Source: Myroides sp. N17-2
Lineage (GTDB): Bacteria > Bacteroidota > Bacteroidia > Flavobacteriales > Flavobacteriaceae
Direction: 5' to 3'
NCBI RefSeq assembly: GCF_002286775.1
Contig: NZ_NSGJ01000036.1
Coordinates: forward strand, 1-54,094
DNA length: 54,094 nucleotides
Part shown: one piece after another, positions 32,572 through 42,286 of the stretch
How positions within the stretch are numbered: the stretch's first letter is position 1
Layout: each line of letters begins with the position of its first letter
The notes under the pieces: generated by a model
Databases searched by the model: none
The model's input: the letters and a program-made list of their open reading frames with translations, nothing else
Told to the model about the DNA's origin: nothing
Translations under genes and position numbers: made by a program

Positions 32572-33921
32572 TTAATAGTGAATTAATTTATACCCTGATT
32601 TCTTATTTAAATAATTAAGAAGCATATTTCTATTATTTCGGTTAAATAATACAGGCGTTAAATTGGCTGCTATTCGTTCTGGGGCGTTGATCTGGTGGTG
32701 TAAGTTAAAGAAGCAATATCCGTTGAGCTTACCATTCTCTAAAGCTACAGCACTCTTCTCATCTACTTTACGACCTTTATCGATGATTAACACATTGTCA
32801 TTATCAATGTCAAAAGGTTTAAGAAGCTCTAATACTTTAGCATTGAACTCCTCTCTGGTTTGTGTAAAGTCAGTGAAGAAGTTATCTACGGTAATCTTCG
32901 TTGATTTCTTCTCATAGATAAAGTCTACATAAGGCAATTCATCCTGACCAACAAATACTTTGTGCAGGAACTTTCTCGCTTCATTAGGCGAGGTAAACGC
33001 CATTACATTTTTCTTTCTCCCATCTGTCTTCTCGATAGCTAGGTATATATACCCTTCTATGTTTGCTTTTAGATATAGAGAGTAGGCGAACACACTGCTC
33101 TTGTTCACTTTGTTATACTTCGGTTTATTCGCATTGATCTCCTCTGCTTCTTTAAGCAAGGCGATTAGCTCCGTACCCGTTTTTTCGAAAGTGACCGTGT
33201 AGGTCTCCTGTTGTATTTTTTTGAATATCGGTAACGTACTCGTAAAGTGCTGCAGTACCTTTTTTCTGATATTCTTGCTTTTTCCTATAAATATGATTGT
33301 ACCTTCCTTGTCTAAGATATAGTATATCCCTATCGTAGAAGGTAGTGAATCTACGATATCTAAATACTTAGGACTGATACCGATCTTGATATCAGACTTA
33401 ATCATCGAGGTCAGTATAGTCTTCTCTTTGTCTTTTGAGAGTAGTAGTTCGAATAGCTTCTCCGTAGCCATAGCATCTCCATTAGCTCTGTGTCTATCGG
33501 CGATCGGAATACCTAGTGAACGCACTAATTTACCCAAACTATACGAAGGCATATCGGGTAGCAGTTTTTGGGATAATTCTACCGTGCATAGTGTATTGCG
33601 ACTATACTCATAGCCTAGTCGTTTAAACTCATTGCGCAGTATGCGGTAGTCAAACTCAGCGTTGTGAGCGACTAACACACAGTTTTCTGTTATCTCTATA
33701 ATGCGCTTAGCCACTTCGTAAAACTTAGGTGCTAGCCGTAGCATAGACGTATTTATTCCCGTAAGTTTGACTACGAATGGCTGTATTTCCATCTCTGGAT
33801 TAACTAAACTGATAAACTGATCTACTACTTGATTTCCATCAAACTTGTAGATAGCGATTTCGGTGATCCCTTCTTCATTAAACTGCCCACCAGTAGTCTC
33901 TATATCTAAAACTGCGTACAA
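32572..33921 (-). CDS. DnaQ-type 3'-5' exonuclease fused to a GIY-YIG domain
   Basis: A 449-residue protein. The N-terminal DEDDh exonuclease (about 1-165) shows DIETTG, then VAHNAEFDYRIL and the HRANGDAMAT motif. A GIY-YIG nuclease domain as in UvrC follows at about 192-275 (STIGIYYILDKEGTIIFIGKS). The C-terminal region resembles the later parts of Cho/UvrC-linked proteins. This arrangement is known as the DNA polymerase III epsilon-like/UvrC-N fusion and probably acts in DNA repair. It starts 17 bp after the YggS stop codon. Confidence 0.9.
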   Translation of the reverse strand: MYAVLDIETTGGQFNEEGITEIAIYKFDGNQVVDQFISLVNPEMEIQPFVVKLTGINTSMLRLAPKFYEVAKRIIEITENCVLVAHNAEFDYRILRNEFKRLGYEYSRNTLCTVELSQKLLPDMPSYSLGKLVRSLGIPIADRHRANGDAMATEKLFELLLSKDKEKTILTSMIKSDIKIGISPKYLDIVDSLPSTIGIYYILDKEGTIIFIGKSKNIRKKVLQHFTSTLPIFKKIQQETYTVTFEKTGTELIALLKEAEEINANKPKYNKVNKSSVFAYSLYLKANIEGYIYLAIEKTDGRKKNVMAFTSPNEARKFLHKVFVGQDELPYVDFIYEKKSTKITVDNFFTDFTQTREEFNAKVLELLKPFDIDNDNVLIIDKGRKVDEKSAVALENGKLNGYCFFNLHHQINAPERIAANLTPVLFNRNNRNMLLNYLNKKSGYKLIHY

Positions 33922-33938
33922 CTTCTGCTCTGAATTAA

Positions 33939-34610
33939 TTAATAATTGCGGTTTCCGAAGATATTACTTCCTATTCTTACCATGGTGCTACCACATTCTA
34001 TCGCTAGAGTATAATCATTACTCATTCCCATAGAGATAATAGTTAGGTCAAGATTATCTTGTATCCCGTATTGTTTTTTACACATCACAAATATATCATT
34101 TAGTTGTGTAAATTCTTTCTTTACTTGTGCTTGATTATCGGTAAAAGTTGCCATACCCATCAGACCGACTACTTTAACGTTCTTCAGTGCTTTAAATTCC
34201 TCACTTGACAGGATCTGATCTAGTTCGTTTTTATCTAATCCGAACTTCGTTTCTTCTTCTGCCACGAACATCTGTAATAGACACGGGATGACACGCTCGC
34301 ATTTCTGCGCTTGCTTGTCTATTTCCTCTAATAGCTTGAAGCTGTCTACTCCGTGGATAAGAGAGACATACGGTGCCATATACTTCACTTTGTTGCGTTG
34401 TACGTGCCCGATCATATGCCACTGAATATCCTTAGGAAGTGCTTCGTATTTATCCGTCATTTCCTGAATCTTATTCTCACCGAATATGCGTTGCCCTGCT
34501 TCATAAGCCTCTACGATGTCCTCGTTGGGCTTCGTTTTAGAAACGGCAACAAGTGTCACCTGAGTAGGTAAGGTATCCTTAATGTGTTTTAAATTCGCTG
34601 TAATTGACAT
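33939..34610 (-). CDS. YggS/PLPBP-family pyridoxal phosphate homeostasis protein
   Basis: A 223-residue single-domain PLP protein. LVAVSKTKPNEDIVEAYEAG contains the PLP-binding Lys; FGENKIQEM, WHMIGHVQRNK and GLMGMATF are family signatures. It keeps free PLP levels in balance in the cytoplasm. It is cotranscribed with the exonuclease and probably with the DUF1015 gene upstream (75 bp). Confidence 0.94.
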   Translation of the reverse strand: MSITANLKHIKDTLPTQVTLVAVSKTKPNEDIVEAYEAGQRIFGENKIQEMTDKYEALPKDIQWHMIGHVQRNKVKYMAPYVSLIHGVDSFKLLEEIDKQAQKCERVIPCLLQMFVAEEETKFGLDKNELDQILSSEEFKALKNVKVVGLMGMATFTDNQAQVKKEFTQLNDIFVMCKKQYGIQDNLDLTIISMGMSNDYTLAIECGSTMVRIGSNIFGNRNY

Positions 34611-34684
34611 ATCTTTCTAGTTTGTTATCTTAAAACTCTGACTCACATTATCACGAATGAAAATGTAAGTTACTGATCTAAGGT

Positions 34685-35908
34685 TTATATTTCGTATATA
34701 AATAACCCGTTCATAAACTTAGGCTCTATATACGTACTTTTAGGAGGCATGATAAGATCGTTATCAGCCACTTGTTTTATTTCACTCACATTGGTAGGAT
34801 AAAGCATAAATCCTACTTCATATTCTCCATCATCCACTAGCTCCTTAATGGTAACAATAGATTCATTACCCGGAACGTAGTCTATACGTGCATCGTTTCT
34901 CAGATCATCTAATCCCAGTATAGGATTAAGTACCTCATCGTATAGTATTTGCGCATCTAACTGCTGTAAGATGCTGTCTGTTTCTTTAACGTCTTTTAGC
35001 GTTAGTGCATAGAAGTCACCATCTAAGTACATCCCGAACTCCATCTTCTTAGCTGGTTTCCACAGTTGTTGCTCTTTGTTGACTACCGTAAACTTGTTGC
35101 TCAAAAGCTTTAGAAACTCTTCTTTTGTATGGTTGTTTAAGTCGTGTATAATACGGTTAAACTCATAGATCTTAATATTGCTCTCTGCGATTAAGTATGT
35201 CATCACAGAATTGTGATGTACATGTGTACTCTCTGCATTCTCATTCTCTGTCTGTAACAACTCAGCAGAGGCGAAGCGGTGATGTCCATCAGCGATGTAT
35301 AATTCACTGATATTAGCGAACTGCTCTGTTAGCCATGTCACATCTGTATCTTCATCTATCTTCCAGATCGTGTGTCTCTCTTTAGTTACAGTAGTAAAGT
35401 CATATAAGGGCTTAGCGTCCTTTTTGGTTTTAATCCACTGTTCGATATCTTGTTGATCTGGATACATCATCAGTACAGGCTCTGTATTAAACTTACTGTG
35501 ATGCAAATATTCCTTAAATAATCTAACGCGGAACTCAAGTGTATCTTCGTGCTTCTTAATCACGTTACTCTGATAGTCCTCAATAGAAGTACCCGCCACA
35601 ATACCTGTGAAACTCCAAGTCTTAGTACTGATCTGATATAGATAATATACAGGTTTATCTTCAGTAATCAAAATACCTTCTTTTTTGAAGTCATTTAATT
35701 TCGCTGCTACCATCTTATAACGCTTGTCATAAGTCACCTTAGATGGGTTGACATAAGCAGGGTTTAAGACGTGTAAAAAAGAGAAAGGATTGTATTCTAA
35801 TAGATAAGCAATCTCAACAGCATTGTAGTCTTCAAAAGATCTACAGCTAACTAAGCCCACTTTATCTCGGGTAGGGCGCAGGCCCTTAAAAGGAATTATT
35901 TTAGCCAT
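34685..35908 (-). CDS. DUF1015-family protein
   Basis: About 407 residues. The start is placed at ATG 35908 (MAKIIPFKGLRP), the conserved beginning of the family; the frame extends 12 codons further to 35944. The signature YIADGHHRFASAELL (about residue 215) is clear. Members are widespread cytoplasmic proteins, often annotated as putative serine kinase SerK-like because an archaeal SerK is related. The function here is not established. Confidence 0.88.
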   Translation of the reverse strand: MAKIIPFKGLRPTRDKVGLVSCRSFEDYNAVEIAYLLEYNPFSFLHVLNPAYVNPSKVTYDKRYKMVAAKLNDFKKEGILITEDKPVYYLYQISTKTWSFTGIVAGTSIEDYQSNVIKKHEDTLEFRVRLFKEYLHHSKFNTEPVLMMYPDQQDIEQWIKTKKDAKPLYDFTTVTKERHTIWKIDEDTDVTWLTEQFANISELYIADGHHRFASAELLQTENENAESTHVHHNSVMTYLIAESNIKIYEFNRIIHDLNNHTKEEFLKLLSNKFTVVNKEQQLWKPAKKMEFGMYLDGDFYALTLKDVKETDSILQQLDAQILYDEVLNPILGLDDLRNDARIDYVPGNESIVTIKELVDDGEYEVGFMLYPTNVSEIKQVADNDLIMPPKSTYIEPKFMNGLFIYEI

Positions 35909-35989
35909 TCGTAATATGGTATCAAAAATATCAAAGACAACCAAGAATGAACCTGGTTGTCTCTTATTAATTATTTAGTTTATCTAAGG

Positions 35990-36877
35990 TTATGCGAACA
36001 CCTTAGCTACTTTCTCAGCTTTTTTACTTTCGCTATAGTCGTAGAATCCTTCTCCAGATTTAACACCTAATTTACCAGCCATTACCATATTTACTAAAAG
36101 TGGGCATGGAGCATACTTAGGGTTTTTAAATCCGTCATACATAACGTTTAAGATAGATAGACATACGTCTAATCCGATAAAATCAGCTAACTGTAATGGT
36201 CCCATCGGGTGAGCCATACCTAACTTCATTACTGTATCGATCTCTTCTACACCAGCTACACCGTTATATAGTGTTTCGATAGCTTCATTAATCATCGGCA
36301 TTAAGATACGGTTCGCTACGAATCCAGGGTAATCATTCACCTCCGTTGGAACTTTATCTAATGCTTTAGATAAATCCATAACTGCTGTAGTCACCTCATC
36401 ACTTGTATTGTATCCTCTGATAATCTCTACTAATTTCATAATAGGCACAGGGTTCATGAAGTGCATACCGATTACACGCTCAGGATTTTTCACCACAGAA
36501 GCGATCTTCGTGATAGAGATAGACGAAGTATTAGATGCTAAGATTACGTTCTCATCACATACTTCACTAAGTTGTCTGAATATATTTAGTTTTAACTCTA
36601 CATTTTCTGTTGCAGCCTCTACTACTAGATCAGCATTAGCTACACCATCTTTAATGTCAGTATAGGTAATGATATTCTCTATTGTCGCTTTTTTGTCAGC
36701 TTCAGTGATGCTTCCTTTAGCGATCATACGATCTAAGTTTTTAATGATCGTAGTCATTCCTCTTTCGATAGCAGCTTCTGATATATCGATTAAAAGAACT
36801 GTAAAACCTTTTTGAGCAAAAGTATGTGCGATACCATTCCCCATAGTTCCAGCTCCAATAACAGCTATTTTCTTCAT
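35990..36877 (-). CDS. 3-hydroxybutyryl-CoA dehydrogenase
   Basis: A 295-residue NAD-dependent dehydrogenase. The N-terminal Rossmann motif GAGTMGNGIAHTF, the catalytic HFMNPVPIMKLVEII motif and the C-terminal GVKSGEGFYDYSE ending are typical. It interconverts 3-hydroxyacyl-CoA and 3-oxoacyl-CoA, in fatty-acid or butanoate metabolism. It lies 29 bp downstream of the Gfo/Idh gene in the same transcription unit. Confidence 0.93.
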   Translation of the reverse strand: MKKIAVIGAGTMGNGIAHTFAQKGFTVLLIDISEAAIERGMTTIIKNLDRMIAKGSITEADKKATIENIITYTDIKDGVANADLVVEAATENVELKLNIFRQLSEVCDENVILASNTSSISITKIASVVKNPERVIGMHFMNPVPIMKLVEIIRGYNTSDEVTTAVMDLSKALDKVPTEVNDYPGFVANRILMPMINEAIETLYNGVAGVEEIDTVMKLGMAHPMGPLQLADFIGLDVCLSILNVMYDGFKNPKYAPCPLLVNMVMAGKLGVKSGEGFYDYSESKKAEKVAKVFA

Positions 36878-36906
36878 AATGGTTGTTTTATATTGTTTGT
36901 GTTAAT

Positions 36907-37875
36907 TTAATTTTTTTCCATTGCTTCGATGATTTGATATGCTAAGCGAAGCGCTTTAGTACCATCATCTAAAGTTACGACAGGAGTAGTCTTATTAACT
37001 ATCGCATCGTGGAATGTCTCTAACTCATCTAATATAGCATTATTTGCTAATACTTCAGGGTTATCGTAGTAAATTTGTTTCTTAACGCCTTCGGCATTTT
37101 GTAAGATTAGGTCAAAGTCACCAGGTGTCTCTGGAGCTTCTTTCATCTTTACTACCTCACACGTTTTCTCTAGGTAATCCACAGAGATATAAGCATCACG
37201 TTGGAAGAAGCGAGATTTACGCATATTCTTCATTGAGATACGGCTAGCAGTGATATTAGCTACACATCCGTTCTCAAACTCTACACGTGCATTAGAGATA
37301 TCTGGAGACTCACTAAGTACCGCCACTCCGCTAGCACTTACGTGTTTTACAGGAGATTTGACTACGCTTAAGATAGCATCTAGATCGTGGATCATTAGGT
37401 CTAATACTACAGGTACATCTGTTCCTCTAGGGTTAAACTCAGCTAGACGGTGTGTCTCGATAAACATCGGATTCTCTATCTTAGGAACCACAGCGATAAA
37501 CGCAGGGTTAAAACGCTCTACGTGTCCTACTTGACCTAGTACATTATATTTAGTAGCTAATGCGATAATCGCCTCTGCCTCTTCAATAGTCGTAGTAATT
37601 GGCTTTTCTAAGAATACGTGCTTGCCAGCTTCGATAGCTTGTTTAGCACAGTCAAAGTGAGAAAGGGTAGGTGTAACGATATCTACTACATCTACTGCCT
37701 GAATTAACTCTTCTATAGTGTCAAATTTTCTATAGCCAAATTCTGCTGCTACTTTATCAGCATTCTCTTTAAAAGGATCATAAAATCCTACTAATTCATA
37801 TTTTTCAGATTGGTTAAGTAAGCGTAGGTGAATTTTACCTAGGTGGCCTGCTCCCAATACTCCAACTTTCAACAT
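36907..37875 (-). CDS. Gfo/Idh/MocA-family oxidoreductase
   Basis: About 322 residues. ATG 37875 (MLKVGVLGAGHLGKIHL) is chosen over the in-frame 37896 because the latter overlaps the -7 element. The Rossmann motif GAGHLGKIH and the EKPI motif (HVFLEKPITT) are present, and the C-terminal domain carries a HDLDAI motif. The substrate cannot be inferred. It is the first gene of the minus-strand core operon. Confidence 0.9.
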   Translation of the reverse strand: MLKVGVLGAGHLGKIHLRLLNQSEKYELVGFYDPFKENADKVAAEFGYRKFDTIEELIQAVDVVDIVTPTLSHFDCAKQAIEAGKHVFLEKPITTTIEEAEAIIALATKYNVLGQVGHVERFNPAFIAVVPKIENPMFIETHRLAEFNPRGTDVPVVLDLMIHDLDAILSVVKSPVKHVSASGVAVLSESPDISNARVEFENGCVANITASRISMKNMRKSRFFQRDAYISVDYLEKTCEVVKMKEAPETPGDFDLILQNAEGVKKQIYYDNPEVLANNAILDELETFHDAIVNKTTPVVTLDDGTKALRLAYQIIEAMEKN

Positions 37876-37893
37876 AAAACTATATTTTGAAAA

Positions 37894-37925
37894 CAAAAAT
37901 ATAATTTATTTATCTAAACTTTCAA
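37894..37925 (-). promoter_or_regulatory. Promoter of the Gfo/Idh-led operon
   Basis: Minus-strand TATTTTTG (37894-37901) matches TAnnTTTG. A TTG (37923-37925) lies 21 bp further upstream as a partial -33 element. The -7 element is 18 bp before the ATG. Confidence 0.6.
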
Positions 37926-38025
37926 TATTCGAGGTGAAACTTTTATTCAATTAGAATCTCAAGGCGTATAGCGATTGCTTTTGTAAGAAAATAGTGGTTA
38001 TTTTGTGGTAAATAATATTTTAATA

Positions 38026-38667
38026 GTGAAAGATTCTGCAAAACATCAAGGTCTTAGAAACCAGTTGGTTGAAGTGCTTAAGCAAAAAGGGATTGTTGAT
38101 ACGAATGTTTTAGACGCCATTAAGCGAGTACCACGTCACTTATTCTTAGATTCAAGTTTCGAGGATTTTGCGTATCAAGATAAAGCTTTCCCAATCGGCG
38201 CTGGACAGACCATCTCGCATCCGTATACTGTGGCGTTTCAGTCACAACTACTTCAGATCAAAAAGGAAGATAAAATCCTAGAGATAGGTACAGGTAGTGG
38301 GTACCAGACCGCTGTGTTAGTGGCTATGGGGGCTAGAGTGTACAGTATCGAAAGACAAAATGAATTATACAAGAAGACTTCTGCCTTATTGCCTAAGTTG
38401 GGTATTAGACCTCGATTGACTACATTCGGTGATGGGTATAAGGGATTACCTAATTATGCACCTTTTGACGCGATTATCGTCACAGCAGGAGCGCCTTTTA
38501 TCCCACAGGCTTTATTAGGACAAATAAAAGTAGGGGGTAGGCTGATCATCCCTATCGGAGACGAACAGCAAATCATGACGGAACTTATCCGCATCAATGA
38601 AAAGCAATTCGAGAAATACGAACATGGTGACTTTAAGTTTGTCCCAATGCTTGAGAATAAGAATTAA
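38026..38667 (+). CDS. pcm: Protein-L-isoaspartate O-methyltransferase
   Basis: About 213 residues from GTG 38026 (MKDSAKHQGLRNQLVEVL), which fits the family start better than GTG 38005. The signatures GAGQTISHPYTVAFQ and the SAM-binding ILEIGTGSGYQTAVLV are intact. The enzyme methylates isoaspartyl residues in damaged proteins. It is transcribed alone, divergent from the core operon, and ends at a terminator. Confidence 0.94.
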   Translation: MKDSAKHQGLRNQLVEVLKQKGIVDTNVLDAIKRVPRHLFLDSSFEDFAYQDKAFPIGAGQTISHPYTVAFQSQLLQIKKEDKILEIGTGSGYQTAVLVAMGARVYSIERQNELYKKTSALLPKLGIRPRLTTFGDGYKGLPNYAPFDAIIVTAGAPFIPQALLGQIKVGGRLIIPIGDEQQIMTELIRINEKQFEKYEHGDFKFVPMLENKN

Positions 38668-38711
38668 TTGAGAATTTGGATTTAGAGATTCTTAAGATAA
38701 CATAAAGTATG

Positions 38712-38751
38712 AAAGCTATCTAGTGTCAACGCTAGGTAGCTTTTCTTTTTT
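38712..38751 (+). terminator. Terminator of pcm
   Basis: AAAGCTATCTAG (38712-38723) faces CTAGGTAGCTTT (38732-38743), followed by a T-rich tract. Confidence 0.8.
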
Positions 38752-38978
38752 GTACCAAACTAAAGATTTAAGGTTAAACCCAGAATCTACGTCAGCCAAA
38801 TACTGTAAAGTAATTATTCTTAATATGAGATTATGTGATAGTATTGATAATGCTTGGTAATTTGTTAAATAGTATTTTTTACTCATTGTTAATTTTTTAA
38901 TATTTAAGTGTTTTTTAAAGAAATCAGATAGCTGTTTAGATCAGTGTTTATGCGGAGTGTAAGAGGTTTGTTTCAGTC
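38752..38978. other. AT-rich spacer
   Basis: No gene. GGTTAAACCCAGAATC (about 38772) matches, inverted, a sequence near 26174. Confidence 0.4.
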
Positions 38979-39043
38979 TTGTTCGGGGATCCTTCGGAAG
39001 AGGTTCGAAAAAATAGGGTTTTTTTCGAACAAGCCCCGAACAA
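38979..39043. repeat. Cruciform-like palindromic element
   Basis: Outer stem TTGTTCGGGG (38979-38988) with CCCCGAACAA (39034-39043). Inside is a perfect 11-bp hairpin GTTCGAAAAAA (39003-39013) with TTTTTTCGAAC (39020-39030), and a small CCTTC/GAAG-containing hairpin at 38991-39003. The layout and its TTTCAGTC leader resemble 16276-16372. Confidence 0.65.
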
Positions 39044-39301
39044 ACATCGACCAAAGCCTTATGAATGCTGGGATTTAGACGAAATTAGTGTGTTAAAATA
39101 ATTGTTAAAATTCGAAATGAAAATTTTACAGTTTGATTTTTTTACTGCTGCAATGTTGTAGAAAACAACATTGTTTATTGGTTCATTATGTGTGTTTTTA
39201 AGGTAATGCACACAACCAATACTTGATAGAGATACAAATATACGAAATATTATAGACTTATAAAGAGAGAGTTTTTTGTTTTTATAGTAGGATTCATCTA
39301 T

Positions 39302-40341
39302 ACGTCTAAAGCGTATATCCGCAATACACTTCCACAGCGGTAGGGGTGTATTACATACACCCACATAAAACATCTTTAGATGTTTTCATAATGTGTTATT
39401 TCGTTGCAATCTTGTAATTTGCACGAAGTCGGGAGACTTTGCGCAGCGGGTTATCGTGACTACTGTGTGGAAATACACGGCACGGATTATGCCAACTCGC
39501 CGCCTGTCCCATTCACTAAAACTGTCCACAGGACACTTTTTAATGCTCTGTCCTGCGCCAGCGCAAGGATTGTGGATGTGGTTTGTGGCTACTGTGTCGA
39601 TGTGACGTGGATTATCTACAACGGATTTCCACACAGTAACCACCACGGTAGGGGGTATTATATACGCCCACATAAAACATCTTTAGATGTTTTCATAATG
39701 TGTTATTTCGTTGCAATCTTGTAGTTTGCTCAAAGTCGGGAGACTTTGCGCAGCGGGTACTTTGGGACACAAAGATCTTGTTAATCCTACTAATCTTGGT
39801 TCAGACAATTGCGGTATTTTAAATAAATTGCTCAAAGTCGGGAGACTTTGCGCAGCGGGTTATCGTGGCTACTGTTTGGAAATACACGGCACGGATTTCA
39901 AATCCGCGCCAGCGCAAGGATTGTGGATGTAGTTTGTGGCTACTGTGTCGATGTGGCGTGACGTGGTTTATCTACAACGGATATCTGCAATCTACATAAG
40001 GTAGAGACGCATTATGGTTAACACGCCGCCTGTTCCATTCACTAAAACTGTCCACAGAGCACTTTCTTAACGTTCTGTTCTGTGCCACCTAAACCATATA
40101 AGTTGCTCAAATTCGGGAGACTTTGCGCAGCGGGGAGCATACATTGTGGTTACTGTGCGGATATTGTTTGAGGACATACACGGCACGGATTATGCCAACT
40201 CGCTGCCTGTACCTAGACATTCTTTGTGTGCCCGATAGGGCGTGACAAGGTTTATTCACAACGTATATCACCTAATGCCGAAGGCAACAAATTCCTAATT
40301 CTTAATTCGTAATTCCTAATTAGAGCGCAGCGACATTGGAG
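39302..40341. repeat. Repeat mosaic island without genes
   Basis: About 1 kb built from shuffled repeats. CAAAGTC-type hairpins lie at 39424, 39731, 39833 and 40108 (the first and last with one substitution). Double-hairpin units sit at 39302-39386 and 39646-39693. A 92-bp direct repeat spans 39360-39451 and 39667-39758. Further pairs are 39505-39555 with 40022-40075, and 39561-39625 with about 39911-39981. A CGGATTT-C-AAATCCG palindrome (39892) and a GCCC-GATA-GGGC hairpin (40230) also occur. Open frames here (up to about 105 codons) run through repeats on both strands and show no protein motif. Confidence 0.85.
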
Positions 40342-40342
40342 C

Positions 40343-41656
40343 TTAGCGTACGAGTTTGATATAGTTCTCTCTAGCATTCTCATTAATAGCGTTACGCATA
40401 TAGATAAGGTCTTCTGTCTGTGTTGCTAGGGTAAGTTTGATTAGTCCTGCTTCACAGTAGTAGTATAATGTGCTGTCATCTAATACTTCGATATTCGAGA
40501 TCGGTTTACTCTTAAGATTGATGGTCTGTAGTATTTTGCCTGTGTTTAGGTCTAGTTGAAATAGTGTGCCTTTCTTGTTATAAGCATATATTCTGTTGTT
40601 GAATTCCTCTAGTTGCTCTATGGCTGCTTGTCCCTCTTCGGTAGCCTTAGTTTGCCATATTGTTTTGCCTGACTTCGTATCTAGTGCATAGAAGGTATTA
40701 TTGGTAGCTAGATATAGTTTATCCCCTTTAGTGAAGATTTTTGTTCCTATAGCGCGCTCTGCTAGTTCTACTTCCCATACCGTCTCTAGGGTATTTGGGT
40801 TTAAAGCATAGACTGTATTTCTTTCGTTAGCCACAAAGACTAGTTTACCATCACTCACAGGTGTGGTGTACATCGCGATATTAAAGTTGCGACGATTTAG
40901 TAACTCTCCTGTATTGGCATCAAAGCTATAGATATAAGGCGCATTCTGTGTGAATACCTTATCATTAGTATATAGTACAGGGATGTGATTATAGGGATAC
41001 TGTAGTTTATAGTTCCATACTGAGTAACCTGTTCGCTTGTCAAAAGCGTAGATATTACTGTTCTCGTACTGAGAGGTGATATAGATAAGGTTGTTATTGA
41101 TCGTTGGGATTTGGTTAATCCATATCTTGATATACTCACTGTTTTTTAGTCCTGCTTTTAGTTCCCAGAACTTCTCACCAGTTTTATGATTTAGTGCATA
41201 CATCTCCCCATTGATAAATGGGATATATAAGACCCCATCTTCAAGCGTAAATTTGTTTCGGCTATAGGTTACTGCTTCATCCTTAGCTTTAAAGTTCCAG
41301 TTGATTTTCTGTGTTTCTAGGTTAAAAGATCTGACCGTACCATCATAGTCATATATAATGATGGCGTTCTTATCTAAAGGGATTTTCTCTAAAGGTTTAA
41401 ACTGATCACCTGTGACGAAGTCATACTCCGTCAATATTTTGTTATTAGAGAACCTATTATTAGTGCTCTCAGCTATGCGCATAGGAGATGCATCTATAAC
41501 AGGAAGTGCTGGTTCTGTTACAGTTTCTACCTCTTGTATTTGAGGAATGTATTCAATCTTAGGCGGTGGGGGCGGAGGTAGTTTCTTCTTTTTGGTTTGT
41601 GCTGATATAGTAAGTGCTGTCAGTAGTGCAATAGTGAGGATAGTAGTGTTTTTCAT
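40343..41656 (-). CDS. PQQ-like beta-propeller repeat protein, BamB-like
   Basis: A 437-residue exported protein. The signal peptide (MKNTTILTIALLTALTISAQ) is followed by a Lys/Pro tract (KKKKLPPPPPPK) and a linker. Seven or so beta-propeller blades follow, with recurring motifs such as ALNHKTGEKFWEL, AFDKRTGYSVWNY, YALDTKSGKTIWQT and QLDLNTGKI. It resembles BamB-type scaffold proteins but lacks a lipobox, so a direct role in outer-membrane assembly is uncertain. It is the last gene before the repeat island. Confidence 0.8.
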   Translation of the reverse strand: MKNTTILTIALLTALTISAQTKKKKLPPPPPPKIEYIPQIQEVETVTEPALPVIDASPMRIAESTNNRFSNNKILTEYDFVTGDQFKPLEKIPLDKNAIIIYDYDGTVRSFNLETQKINWNFKAKDEAVTYSRNKFTLEDGVLYIPFINGEMYALNHKTGEKFWELKAGLKNSEYIKIWINQIPTINNNLIYITSQYENSNIYAFDKRTGYSVWNYKLQYPYNHIPVLYTNDKVFTQNAPYIYSFDANTGELLNRRNFNIAMYTTPVSDGKLVFVANERNTVYALNPNTLETVWEVELAERAIGTKIFTKGDKLYLATNNTFYALDTKSGKTIWQTKATEEGQAAIEQLEEFNNRIYAYNKKGTLFQLDLNTGKILQTINLKSKPISNIEVLDDSTLYYYCEAGLIKLTLATQTEDLIYMRNAINENARENYIKLVR

Positions 41657-41731
41657 AGTGTTTTATTGTTGTAGGTACGAAAGTAAACAAAAAAAGCATC
41701 CACTAGGGATGCTTTTATATAAAGGGTGTCT

Positions 41732-42184
41732 TTAGAATGCTTTCTTAATTCGATCTAGGTCGCGTTTGTTATCGCGGTCTTTAATCGTATCTCTTTTGTC
41801 GTAATCTTTTTTACCACGAGCTAGAGCGATATCTAGTTTAGCTCTACCTTTCTCGTTTAAAAATAGTCTAAGAGGAATGATAGTCAATCCTTTATTCTGA
41901 ACTTGCTTTAATAGAGACTTCAGTTCTTTTTTGTTTAAAAGAAGTTTTCTCTCTGTTTTTGCCTTGTGATTAAAGTGCTTGCTATGTGCGTATTCTTCTA
42001 TATTACTATTGATAACGAATAGTTCGTGACCTTGAAACTCACAAAAGCTTTCAGCGATATTCGCCTTACCTAAACGTATAGACTTAATCTCAGTTCCTGT
42101 CAATACAATACCTGCAGTATACTTATCCAGTATCTCGTATTCGAACTTAGCCCTTTTGTTTACTATGTTTATATTCTTTTGCAT
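41732..42184 (-). CDS. smpB: SsrA-binding protein
   Basis: About 150 residues from ATG 42184 (MQKNINIVNKRAKFEYEIL); the frame extends 24 codons upstream without family similarity. The SmpB signatures YTAGIVLTGTEIKSIR, the AHSKHFNHKAKTERKLLL region and the C-terminal basic tail with RGKKDYDKRDTIK are clear. It binds tmRNA and brings it to stalled ribosomes. The tmRNA gene is not in the window. Confidence 0.95.
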   Translation of the reverse strand: MQKNINIVNKRAKFEYEILDKYTAGIVLTGTEIKSIRLGKANIAESFCEFQGHELFVINSNIEEYAHSKHFNHKAKTERKLLLNKKELKSLLKQVQNKGLTIIPLRLFLNEKGRAKLDIALARGKKDYDKRDTIKDRDNKRDLDRIKKAF

Positions 42185-42188
42185 CCCA

Positions 42189-42196
42189 CAAAAATA
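42189..42196 (-). promoter_or_regulatory. -7 element (TATTTTTG) immediately before the smpB start
   Basis: Minus-strand TATTTTTG ends only 4 bp before the ATG at 42184. If used, transcription would start at about the start codon, giving a nearly leaderless mRNA. Confidence 0.45.
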
Positions 42197-42230
42197 GCAA
42201 ATTTTTAAAGTGTATCTAATATTATTAGAT

Positions 42231-42260
42231 AAAAAAAGAGTTGCACTTTCGTACAACTCT
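42231..42260 (-). terminator. Terminator after the porin gene
   Basis: Minus-strand stem GAGTTG/CAACTC with a 10-nt loop followed by seven T, between the porin stop (42287) and smpB. Confidence 0.75.
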
Positions 42261-42286
42261 CAAATTATAGGATTCTATCTAACCTA

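Noticed and set aside
39059..39932. Several open frames of 70-106 codons on both strands
   Set aside because: They lie across interspersed repeats, overlap each other on opposite strands and show no protein motifs or start-site signals.
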